Shown here piece by piece: positions 33,848 to 44,024 of a stretch of DNA of 64,000 nt. Where the stretch lies: assembly GCA_002197995.1 (NCBI GenBank), contig NGZR01000001.1, positions 124,001-188,000 of the forward strand, given 5' to 3'. The stretch's first letter is position 1. Each line of letters opens with the position of its first letter. Both the position numbers and the translations under genes were made by a program. The notes beneath the pieces are model-generated. The model saw nothing but the letters and a program-made list of their open reading frames with translations, was not told the origin of the DNA and searched no databases. Source of the DNA: Gaeumannomyces sp. JS-464. Lineage: Eukaryota; Ascomycota; Sordariomycetes; Magnaporthales; Magnaporthaceae.

Positions 33848-34825
33848 GGCGCTCGGCTGCGCTGAGTTTGGCGGGGGCAGATCTGGGCCAGCCTCTGGCG
33901 ACGTCTAGAGTGCAAATGTTTGTTTGGTGGTGGCCGGAATTCAATCCTACCTAGCTCAGGACGGCGACGATGATGAAAGGGCGGGGCACACCAGCAGCTC
34001 GCAAGTACCCCACACTGCGCCGAGCTCCAACTGGGTGCAACTCTGTGGGCAACCGCAGCCGTGGCTCGCCCCAGCCAGCAGGTAGGTACCTAGGTAGGTA
34101 CTCCCTGTTGTGCTGCAAGAGCCGCTGTGTTTCAGGTACCTTCCCTGTCGGTTCGCTTGGTCAAGGGGAAGGGCAGGCAGTGCACCGCACCGCACACCGC
34201 ACAGACCGCTTGTGGCCTGCCCCGCCATCCCCAAACAACCGAGCCCCCCAGACCGAAAATCGCAAAGGCCTCCCTTTTTCTCCTTTCCACTGCCAGCCAC
34301 GACTCTCTGACCGACACCGACAACGGGCTTCCTGGGACCAGCGAGGCATTCCTTTTTGTCTTCTTTTTTCTCTTTCTTCCTCACTCTCTCTGTTGCGGAT
34401 TCTCCCAGATTTTCTCTGTGTCTCGAAATACACTCCCTGGCTTCTTCCCCTTCCCCCGCCTGCCTTCTCCGACAGCGCAAGAAAGAAAAATAAAGACGCA
34501 AAAAAAGACACTGACGACCGCTACGACTTGACGACCTCGACGACATTTTAATTCCATTCCCTTGGTTGGGAGGATTGGCTGTGGCATTTTGAATACTGGC
34601 CGTCTTTGGATTCCCGTTTGATCGCCACTCTTTGCAAGACTTGACCCATCATCATCATCCCAAGCAAACAACACCCACACGCAGTTCGACCGACCCCCAA
34701 GACCCTCGATTCCACGCCTCGCCGGTTCAGACAACCTCGACATTCGACGCACAACCCGCTTCTCACGCAGACACGACGCAAACTTGGACCGAAAAAGACG
34801 CTCGAGACAGGAGCGCTCCGACAAG
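33848..34825. promoter_or_regulatory. Shared divergent promoter of DOA1 and the STRAP-type gene
   Basis: The start codons of two opposed conserved genes are 978 bases apart with no gene between. The stretch holds a GGTAGGTACCTAGGTAGGTACT repeat at 34080-34102 and long C/T-rich leaders from 34360 to 34800 on the plus side. Confidence 0.55.
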
Positions 34826-36127
34826 ATGACCGCCGAGGCTCCCCGCCAGTACGTCCCGCTGACTTGCCACGGCCACTCGCGCCCTGTGCCTCACATCAAC
34901 TTCTCTTCGACGTTCGAGCAGGAGAACTACTTTATGCTGTCGGCTTGCAAAGGTGCGTCTGCCCGTGGTGACCTCCCTGCCCTTCTCCTGCCACCGCCAT
35001 CCAGCTGTCGCATAGGCTGACCTCCTTGTTCAGATGGAAACCCCATGTTGCGCCACGGCCAGACTGGCGACTGGATCGGCACCTTTATCGGACACAAGGG
35101 CGCTGTTTGGCAGGCCAAGCTCAGTCCAGACATGAGCAATGCCGCCACCGCCTCGGCCGACTTTAGCTGGTAGACCTGACCGCCCTCGAGCTTGTCTCTG
35201 CTTGTTTGTATGACTTCTAACGTTCAGGGGCTCGGCCCCCTTGCAGCAAGATCTGGAACTCGCACACGGGCGAGGTTCTCTTCACCCTCAAGCACGACCA
35301 CATCGTCCGCGCCGTCGCCTACCCCCCAACCAACTCGGACATGGTGGCGACGGGCGGGTTTGAGAAGAAGCTTCGGCTGTGGGACCTCCAGGACGCGTCT
35401 TCCAAGCTGAAGGACGCCACCGAGGAGGTATCACTGGACGCCTCCCGCGCCCACGAGATCGGTGAGGGCACACACGCGGAGCCCATCAAGGCCATTGTAT
35501 GGACTATGGACACCAACATCATCGTCACGGCCTCGGGCAAGACGCTCCGCTGGTTTGACGTGCCGTCCAAGCAGATGGTCAAGTCGCTCACCCTCGATGC
35601 CGAGATCAAGTCGTGCGAGGCCGCCCAGCTCGACCCCGACTTTGCCGAGCCCTCGGACATCAATGGTGGCCAGCCCGTGCTCGCCATCGCCGCCGGCAAG
35701 GCCGTGTACTTCTACGGCGGGCCGCAGATGATGGACGAGCTCAAGCAGTTCAAGCTGAACCACGGTGTGGCCAGCGTTGGTCTGGATCTCAAGCAGAGGA
35801 AGTTTGCCGTTGGCGAGGAGCCTGGAACATGGGTCCGTGTCTACAACTACGAGGACGGTTCTGAAATGGGTATGTCTGCTTCCTGTGTTCTGCTGTGTCC
35901 ATAGGCCCCGGACCCCTTGCGCACGTGCAGCTAGCTCACAGCGCAATGCTACAGACGTCCACAAGGGCCACCACGGACCGGTGTGGTCCATCTCCTTCTC
36001 ACCCGACGGGAAGCTGTACGCCACGGCGTCCGAGGACGGCACCATCAAGCTGTGGAAGAACTGCCCAGGCTTCTACGGGCTCTGGCGCGGCGGGGCGGCG
36101 GCGGCAGGTGAGAAATCGTCGGATTAG
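34826..36127 (+). CDS. STRAP/unrip-type WD40 repeat protein
   Basis: Four exons with introns 34953-35033, 35170-35246 and 35870-35954, all GT-AG. The protein starts [20 protein letters not shown] and has the blade motifs [71 protein letters not shown] and [14 protein letters not shown]. It ends [15 protein letters not shown], as family members do. STRAP/unrip binds the SMN-Gemin complex in animals and kinase or translation factors in yeasts. No frame break. The TAG at 36125 is followed in phase by 188 open codons; see the next entry. Confidence 0.9.
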
Positions 36128-36175
36128 AAGTCGCGACGATCGCTGGAGGAGAGCGAGTCACAGGACCTGCTGGCC

Positions 36176-36694
36176 ATGGCGGGCCGGGCGTCGACTCCGT
36201 CAGACGTCCCCTCGAGCGGCTCAGACTCGTGGTCTCTGGTTGATGGTGGCGAGGCTATCGAGCCTACCACTGCCTTCCATGCTGTGAGGTTTCCGCAACA
36301 GTCCTACGTGCTCGACTTCGACCCCCCTGCCCCAGCCAAGACGCGTGGCCATGTCGCCACTGCCGCCCCGCGCCACCACAGCGTCATGCTACCGTACGGA
36401 GGCGACGGCTGCTGCGACATTCCCACTCCCGCCCTGCCCAGGGGCTCGGCCCGAACCCAAGCGCGTTCCTCCGAGAGCGACAACTCCAGCGGCGACTATG
36501 GCACGGGCGGTGCCTCTCTCTCTCCTCTCGTCGCAAGCACCGGCTCTGGCGGCAACAGGCCCCGCAGCCATTCTAACCCACCTCGTCCTGGCTCCGAGAG
36601 TCCTGGTGCAGCCAGCAAGCGAATGTTCTTGCAGGAGCTTGGCCGCCGTGGCGTGGCATTCAGCGAGCCTAATCCCAGCTTCCAATATACATAA
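36176..36694 (+). CDS. Open frame in phase downstream of the STRAP-type stop
   Basis: 172 codons from an ATG in a strong context (GCCATGG) only 48 bases beyond the WD40 gene stop, and in the same reading phase, so the frame between (KSRRSLEESESQDLLA) is also open. Codon thirds are C/G-rich like neighbouring genes, arguing for real coding. The product is Ser/Pro/Gly-rich with SWSLVDGGEAIEP near its start and SKRMFLQELGRRGVAF near its end, and ends FQYT. It may be a stop-codon readthrough extension, a second cistron, or an exon joined by a splice I did not find: the GTGAG at 36106 has no acceptor in the right phase. No family recognised. Confidence 0.4.
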   Translation: MAGRASTPSDVPSSGSDSWSLVDGGEAIEPTTAFHAVRFPQQSYVLDFDPPAPAKTRGHVATAAPRHHSVMLPYGGDGCCDIPTPALPRGSARTQARSSESDNSSGDYGTGGASLSPLVASTGSGGNRPRSHSNPPRPGSESPGAASKRMFLQELGRRGVAFSEPNPSFQYT

Positions 36695-37814
36695 AACGTG
36701 CCTGCCGGGCTGAACAGCGTCTCGGGTTCGCATTTAGATGGCCCCCTCGGCGCTTCAGGCTATAGCCGGGGTTGGTTTATGTCTCCCAAACTCGTTTTGC
36801 ATTCTTGTATCCTCCTGGTCCAGACGGCTACCGCAGATATTACGTTGGTGCTCCTCCACCTTGTTCTGGCCGACAAGGCCTTGCCTTTTTCAAGTAGTCA
36901 TATTCTCCTTCATGGGCAGGTCTACAGCCGTGGCCACAGTATTTTGTAGGCCCTAACTGCGCACTCGTGGGCGTGAATATTCCCTTAGCCCCAGCCCCGA
37001 AGTGCGACTTGGACAAAACGTGTTTTTGCGTTGGTTTTTGTATGTGGTCGGGTCGAAGGATCCTCAGTCCTCTTTCAGGCTTCAGCATGACTAGACTTGA
37101 CTGGGACGGAAACGCTTAGACTAGAGAAGAGGTCATCCCCGTGTAATCCAGCAGCTTTACGACTTTACCTAGGGGTGGTTTATGAGACAGACGCACGTCC
37201 AAATAGACATGGGAAAAATAGACAATGCCAGACCGTGTCATGAGAATCATCTCTGCTAACCGAGCCCTAATTTTTGCGTCTCGAAGCATGTGTAATAGCA
37301 GTTCAATGCAGCCATATCTCACCACGCACGAAGATACCCGAGGCACGGCGCTTTACATATTAGGCCGACCTTTTCTTCCTAGTGGTAGATTGGCGATTCC
37401 CTCTAGGTGATTGTTGAATCTCTTCCATACTATATATAGCAGACAGCTTGACAGAGGCTAAGAATCTAGGCAAGGTGCTCGGGCAAAGTTGATCCGATAG
37501 AGTGGAGTGGTAAAAGGGGGTATAACAAATCGTAGATGACTGGCCCAATGGGAGGTAGATGGATGCTTGGGTATCGTATCAAAGCAGCAAAGGGAAGCAG
37601 AAGCCAATGTTCCCAAGTTGGGGCTGTGGTAGTGATGCGTTAAAAAAAAAACGATGAAAAGAAAATCATCACTAGAGCGTTCCAAGTGAAACCGAATGCT
37701 TGTCCAGGAGAGTGAAAGCAAGGGGATGGACCAGGCATTCCAGAAGCCCACATCAGCAAAGTTAAAGAAAGGACTGTGTTTGCCAAAAGAAGCATGCCCC
37801 TGGCCACGCAGAGT
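36695..37814. other. Gene-free spacer between convergent genes
   Basis: AT-richer DNA with short open frames only. No repeats or RNA genes recognised. Confidence 0.5.
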
Positions 37815-39152
37815 CTAGACGCTGCGCTTCCTACCGTCGAGGCTCTGGAGGTGCAGGTTGAGGGCGACCTTGAGCGCCTGCATCTCGCCCTCGATGGCGC
37901 CGTAGCCGTTCGCCAGAGCCTTGATCTCGACGGCCGTGATGGCGCTGCCGAGGCGGTGCATCGAGGCCGTCACGTCGGGGAAGACGGCTTCCGTGATGCC
38001 CGAGACGTGGCTCTGCAGCGCCACCGACGCGGCCCGGATGCTGTTGACCCGGCTCACGAGGCTGTTGGGGCTGATGTCGATGTCGGCCGACCCCGGGGCC
38101 CCGTCGGCCGACGATGACGAAGGGCCTTCGATGGCGGTGGTGCCCGCGCCCGTGATGCGGCCGCGCAGCTCCGCGATGGTGCCGTCCTGCCGCGTCACGT
38201 GGCCCTTTAGGGCGTCGATGACGGCGCGGAGGGACGCGACCTCGCCTTGCGGCTTGTCGGTCGAGGGGCCCTCCGCGCCCGTCGACGGCGGCGGCGGCGG
38301 CGGTCTCGCGATCTTCTCCTGGACCTCCTCCTTGACCGGCTTCGGCTTCGACTTGGCAGCCTCGGGGGTCGGCAGGGGGCTGGCGAAGTCGAGGCGGGCG
38401 GCGAGACCGAGTCAGGTGGCGACGCGAGAGGGTTTGGTAGTGCAAGCTGGCCCCGAGAAGCGCCCTAGGTTCCGGGGGCAGATGCGTCCGTGGTGGGAGG
38501 AGTCGGCTGGCGATTGATCACCTCGGTCGAGTGTGGCAGGGGCTCCTGCGAAGTAGTGGCCGTGGCGGCTCGGCTGTCCTGCTCGGTGCTGGGGATGATA
38601 GTGGCCGAGGTAAATGGGGCCGAGGGAGGCTGCTGGTAAAACACTGCGGGCCGGCACTGCGGATGGGGAAGCCGTAGTTGGGGCCCTTAGCGAGGCCGAA
38701 GTTGGAAGTCAAGGCCGAAGACGCAACGGGCGTCCGGTTCATGATGGCGGCGCCGTTGATCAAGTGCTTGACGGCGGCGCGGCGCGGCCGTCCCTCGCCG
38801 CGGCGGAAGGCTTGGACTTTGGAAGCCCAGTCGATCTTCTTTTCCACGCTGTACCGCCGGCCATCTTGTCAGTAAAAAGGCAAGGTGCCGGTGGCGGAAG
38901 AGAAGGCGAAAAGAGAACAGCCCACCGCTTCTGCATGGCATGCCGGGCCGCGTTCTCGAGCATGGCACTCTTCAAGGCGTCATCGGCCTGGAGGAAAGCG
39001 ACCTCCCTCTTGGCGGCGGTTTTGGCGTTCAGGATCGCCTTGTAGTCGGCGGCCTTGCCGTCGCGCTCGACCCGGCGAAGCTCAACGTCGAATTGCTTCT
39101 GCTCATGCCTGTTCCAGGCGGTGAGAGAGAAGTCGTTGGTGTATCGGGACAT
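37815..39152 (-). CDS. Unidentified protein with helical N- and C-terminal parts
   Basis: First exon 38926-39152 (MSRYTNDFSLTAWNRHEQKQ, then a Lys/Ala-rich helix), intron 38849-38925, second exon from 38848 with EKKIDWASKVQAFRR. The middle is Pro/Thr/Ser-rich and disordered (STEVINRQPTPPTTD). The C-terminal 130 residues are helical: ASLRAVIDALKGH, SRVNSIRAASVALQSH, MHRLGSAITAVEIKALANGY. The frame has to be changed at about 38660, 38475 and 38395 to keep coding, all in GC-rich stretches, consistent with the indels seen elsewhere. The pattern suggests a scaffold or coiled-coil protein; no function can be given. Confidence 0.6.
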
Positions 39153-40320
39153 TTTGTGGCTTTTTGTGGCCCTGTTCTGGTTGTTGTCGCTGTGGCAGGT
39201 GCAGGTAGTGGAGAAAACGGCAGTCGCTGAAGGTTAGTCGTAGGAGCGTGTTGAGGGTCGGTCGGTCCGTGTCGGTAGCAGGTTTAGGCCTTTGGAGGTG
39301 ATGTTGAATCGCGAAGGCGGTTTGGTCTGTAGGGTACGAGAGGGTTGAAGAGACGGATGGTAGAGAGAGAAACGAGGAGGAGGTTGGAGAGGGAAGGATA
39401 AAAACGTAGGTAGGTAGGAGGGTGGGAAAGAGCAAAGGAAGGAGTAAGGGAAAGGGGAAGGGAATAAGGAAAAAGGAAGGGAAAAAGGAAAACGGAAACA
39501 GGAAAACGGAAAAAGGAAAACGGAAAAAGGAGGTCGGTTGGAAGAGAAAAGGAACCCGAAAGGGAAAAAGGAAGTTTCCGTTGTGATAAAATAAGAGGAA
39601 CAGGAACGAGGAAATCCACAGGAAAAGAAGGATGAAAAAAAGGGGGGGAAAGAGGTTGCCGTGCGATAAATGAAGGAGATCAGGAAAGAGGAAGTTGTAG
39701 GAAGGGAATCAGGAAAACGAAAGTAAAGCAAAGGGCAGTCCTTGTGGAAAAGGAAGGAGGTCAGGAAAAAGGAAGTCGGCAGGAAAAGAACGAGGAAAAC
39801 GGAAGGGGAATAAAGAGGCTGTCGTGGTGATAAGGGAAGGAGAACAGGAAAGAGTAAGTCCGTAGGAAGCCGGTGCTGAAGAAGAAAAAGCAACGACGGC
39901 ACGGTTAACGAAGCTGGTACGTAGGTTTTGATGAGGCTACAAGACGGCACAGAGCTCAGCTGCGTGTGCTGATGGCTGGCGTCCTGCGTACTGGTTTCCT
40001 GCCTGGAGATGGTGTTTTTTGTGGTAGGATCTCGAAAGGGACAGACGAGGTGCCTTGGCGGTGAACAATCCGCACGTTTGGTCATAGTGGTGGTGGTGGT
40101 GGTGGTGGCGAGAGGGAGGGAGAATATTGAACCAAAGGATAGAGTATTGATATCATGAGAAAGGATATATCCCTGTGGGTGTTGTTCAAACATCGCTAAG
40201 CACATACAAGAGAGCCCACCAAGAGAAACAAAAAAGAAAAAGCGCCGTAACCCGCATATCCAAGTGTGCCCATTCATGGCACGCAGCTCACCAGACCCAA
40301 CCCAAAGACTGCTCAGCTCG
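39153..40320. other. Intergenic region dominated by a purine tract
   Basis: Upstream of the minus-strand gene above and downstream of SPT8. A long minus-strand open frame at 39234-40277 is only the Phe/Ser reading of the purine tract. A (TGG)n repeat lies near 40088-40110. Confidence 0.6.
39247..39890 (+). repeat. Polypurine tract with GGAAAAA/GGAAAACG units
   Basis: Roughly 640 bases in which the plus strand is mostly A and G, with degenerate tandem units such as GGAAAACGGAAAAAGG between 39460 and 39540. Comparable units appear on the other side of SPT8 at 43790-43945. Confidence 0.85.
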
Positions 40321-42706
40321 CTACGTTGATCTCATAGCCCACCAGCGTCTCGGTCGAGGTGCCGTCCCAGCCGCGCGTGCCGGCCGTCGACACCATGAAG
40401 CGGGCGGTCGGGTCGATGTAGAGCTGCGAGATGACGCCCGCCCTAGGGGGCCCCGGGATGATGAGAAACGGCACCGACGAGCCCTTGAAGGCCGACGAGT
40501 CGCGCAGGTCGTACAGGCGCAGGATGTCGTGCGAGGCCACGACCAGGTGGCGGCCGTTGGGCATGGCGCGCACGCAGCTGACGGGGCCGCTGCCCGCCGG
40601 CAGCTTGAGCGCCCGCTCGGGCAGCCAGCGCCGGGCCTGTGGATGCTGTACTCCTCGACGGTGCCGTTGCGCCGCCCCGCGTAGATGTGGTTGCCGTCGG
40701 GGCTCCAGCACGCGCCCATGCACCACGGCGGCAGCCCCGGCCGCAGCCCGATGCGCGCCGCCGGCTTCTGCATCCGCCGGTCCCAGATCCGGATCGTGCC
40801 GTCCATCGACGCCGCCGCGAACACCTGGTCCGACGCCTGCGTCGGGTCCACGTGCGGCGCGGCCGCCGACGTGAGCACCATCGACCCTGCCTGCGACTGC
40901 CGCCGCTGCTGCTGCTTGGGTGACGCCGTCTTTGCCGCCTCTGCTTCTGCTGCTGTTGTTGCCGCGGCGGCGTCCTGCCCAGATCCTGCCGCCTGCTGGC
41001 TCCCTGTGACCGTGCTTGTCTGCGACGACGACGATGCGCCGTTGGTGCTGGCCGCAGCCTTGTTCTTCCCGCCTGGCCCCTCAGCTTGTCCAGGAGGCGG
41101 AGCCTTGGTCGAAGTAGGTGCAGCACCAGCACCATCACCAGCACCAGCACCAGCACCCTTGGCAGCACTGGCCCCTGCGTCCGTCCCACCCATGGCCACG
41201 TCGCCGCTCTGCCCGCCGTTCAGGTCCATCTCCCCAAAGTCGTCATCGTCGTCGTCGCCAAACACGTTACCGTTGCCGTCCGCGCCCATGTTATCCTCGC
41301 CAAACAGCGACCCGGCCGGACTGCCGAACAGCGACTCGTGCGCCGGCGACGCCGCTCTGTGCAAACCCGGAGCCCGCGCCCTCGGCACTGCTGCCGCCGC
41401 CGCCGTCGCCCCCTGCACCAGCCGCGCCGCCCCCGCCGTTAACCGCCGACCCGCCGCCGCCGCCGCCGCCGCCGCCGCGCACCCCGTTGCTCAAGCCGCC
41501 GTTGCGGAAGGGCTGGTCGTTGTTGCCGCTGATGGTGCTGCTGCCAGGATCTGGCTTGACGCCGAGCAGGTCGATGCCGTACGAGGCGGCCTGCGGTATC
41601 AGCGCGCCCCCGGCGGGCCGCAGCTCGACGGCCGAGATCTGGCCGCCACTGCCCTCGAAGCGGCGGCGCACCTCGCCGTTGTTCAGGTCCCAGTCGGCAA
41701 TGGTCTTGTCCCAGCTGCCGCTCAGCACCGACTTCTCGTCCGGCAGCATGGTCAGCACGCTGACGGCGCTCGAGTGCTTGGCTAGGCACGCGATGCGCTT
41801 GCCCTCGTCGTGCCGCGCGCTCGACAGGTTGATGCCGCCGCCCTCGGTACCCGAGAGCACCCAGAGCCCCTGCGAGTGCACCGCCAGCGAGTATACGGGG
41901 CTGAGGATGTGGTCCGACGCCCCGGCCGCCGCGCCGCCCGCCCCCGGCCCGCCAGAGGACCCGCCCACGCCGGGCGGCTCCTCGTTCTCCCAGTACGACA
42001 TCAGGATGCCGGCCTTGACGACCGAGTCGACAAAGGGGTGCCGCTGTGCCACCGTCAGGAGCTGCTTGCCGTTTATGGTGCCCACCCCGTCGTACTTGCG
42101 CACGTAGCCGTCAGTCCCGCCCGTCATCCAGAAGCGCATGTCGGGCGTGGTCGCAAAGGCATTGATGCTTGTCGCCTGGGGTGCCGCCATGGTCGGGACG
42201 ATGTCGTACAGGCGCGCCTGCACCCGCTCGGGCGCCAGGTACTGCCATCGCGCCTTTGGCCCTGCCGGGGAGCCCGCCGCCGCCGCCTCCTCAGATTCCC
42301 CCGTTTCTGGGAGCTTCTGCGACGCGGTTTCTGATCCTGGGGCGCCAGACGCCGCTGCCGGTGCGCCCGCCTCGCGCCCAGAGCTTTCCTTGGGCATGCG
42401 CTTGGGCAGGCGGCCGTCTTTTGCTTGCTTGTCAGGCCGCTTGTCGTCGCCGTCGGCTTCCCCTTGGTCGTCGCCGTCGTCCTCCTCGTTCTCGTGCTCG
42501 TTGTCGTTGTCGTCGTCCTCGTTGTCGTTCTCTTGCCCGGGCGCGTCAACGTCCTCCATCACCTCGTCCTGCTCATTGTCGGAGCTCGCGTTCGATTCTG
42601 CGACGAGCAACGCCCAGGGTGGCGAGGCGGTCAGCAAATGGCCGCGACCCTAGCAGCGCCTTGCCGCGTGCGACACTGGGTGCTTACCCCTTTCGTCCTC
42701 GTCCAT
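40321..42706 (-). CDS. SPT8: SAGA complex subunit Spt8
   Basis: WD40 protein of the SAGA co-activator that contacts TBP. Exon 1 is 19 nt (42688-42706), intron 42598-42687, exon 2 runs 40321-42597. After the acidic N-terminus (EDVDAPGQENDNEDDD...) come ARLYDIVPTMAAPQATSINA and TTPDMRFWMTGGTDGYVRKY, the Spt8 signature, then LSGSWDKTIADWDL, AAASMDGTIRIWDRRMQKP and YAGRRNGTVEEYSI; the C-terminus is GYEINVAS. A Gly-rich insert and an acidic DDDDDDFGEMDL insert separate blades. The frame must shift near 41350 and 40640; the latter is explained by one missing C in a CCC run. Because Spt8 is a conserved single-copy protein, these are most likely assembly errors. Confidence 0.9.
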
Positions 42707-43644
42707 GGTGGCTGCAGCCCAGGCACTCGGGCCCTCTGACAGCACCACACCGGCGGCCGAGCTGGCGTGCGTCGGTCGGCCCGTCTTTTTCCGCGCCTGG
42801 AGGGAGGTGCTTGGGGAGCTCAGGGAGCAAGTTCCGGGCGGCAGGTAGGGTTGCAATCAATTGGCGCTGGCGAGCAATTACCCGGCAGCCTTTTGCTCTT
42901 TTTTTTTGGCGCTGGAGCAGCGAGTGAGCGATGTAGGAAGCTTGGAGTGTGTGTAGATCGAAACTCGTGCGACAAAGCGCGAGGCCGACAAGCCAGAAAA
43001 GAAAAAAAACAGAGGAAAAAATCAAGACAACAGACAGCCACTTTCAACCAGAGGTTAGCCCACACTCAATCAACCCTTTCCCTGCGTCGTGGCTTCCCGC
43101 CGCAAAGCACCCCTTGGACCCGGCTTCGATCCGAGGCATCGACATGGACAAACGTTCGATGCCAATCAATTCGTTCCCTTCGATCGAATCGCGTCAGCAA
43201 CGCGACTCCAATCGTGCAGCGGGCACGGGGGCGGGGCCACCCCTGGACACTGTCCCACGCAGCACTGCAGCACCTCAGCATCCCCTGTGGCGATGCACTG
43301 GAAATCCCAGCCATCACACGAGTCAAACTCCACCCCACGCCCACCAACATGACGCAATGTGATCAGCTCAAGGGGGTAGCTCGAGTTTCCCGGTCATGGC
43401 CACTACATCACCTCTCCTCCAACAAACACCATTGTGCCTCACAACCAACCACCCATCAACTGATTCGACCTACTCTGAACATATGTGGTCCTCAGCTAGG
43501 TACACGGACAACAGACAAGCCGCCCAACCGGCCTTCCCGATCCATTCTCATAGCGCCTCAACTCTTCTCCCGTCGCCTACGCGTTGCACACCACAAACCA
43601 CACCCCAGACCCCAGAATCCCAATAGACCGCATATCCGGCCAGC

Positions 43645-43645
<1 letters not shown>

Positions 43646-43683
<38 letters not shown>
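43646..43683 (+). repeat. A38 homopolymer
   Basis: Thirty-eight consecutive A. No flanking direct repeat was found by eye that would mark a retroposed sequence. Confidence 0.95.
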
Positions 43684-43685
<2 letters not shown>

Positions 43686-43789
43686 CGTGTCGGGTTGCCA
43701 GTCGCAACCATGTCCGCTTTTCCTGCCCCCATGCAAATCAGTTCCAGGTCAAATGCGAGTTGCAAAAGACAATGAAACGTGCAGGGGAA

Positions 43790-43945
43790 CAGGACAAGGG
43801 AAAGGGGAAATGTCGCCGGAAAGACGGCAAGGGAAACAGGAAAAGAGACAGGAAATAGGAAAAAGGAGGCAGAAAATTGAACAAAAACAGGAAAAAGGAA
43901 AAAAAAAAAAGAGGACAGGAAAAGGAGATAGGAAACGAGGAGTTA
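43790..43945 (+). repeat. Polypurine tract with GGAAAAAGG units
   Basis: A/G-rich stretch with units such as ACAGGAAAAAGG, resembling the longer tract at 39247-39890 on the other side of SPT8. Confidence 0.75.
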
Positions 43946-44024
43946 AATATAGGCACGAGACACGAAGAAAGGGCAGAGGCAGTGCCGGCGACAAACAACT
44001 CCCTTTTCTAGGCGCTGACGTCGC

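Larger units (their letters stand above)
42707..44024. other. Intergenic region with homopolymer and purine tract
   Basis: SPT8 upstream region and the 3' flank of the helicase gene. Contains the A38 run and a purine-rich tract, listed separately. Open frames crossing it have no domain. Confidence 0.5.

Noticed and set aside
39234..40277. 347-codon minus-strand open frame
   Set aside because: It is the Phe/Ser/Pro reading of a purine-rich repeat, starts without ATG support and shows no domain.
43646..43683. Poly-A as the tail of a retroposed gene or SINE
   Set aside because: No target-site duplication and no recognisable body upstream of the A run.
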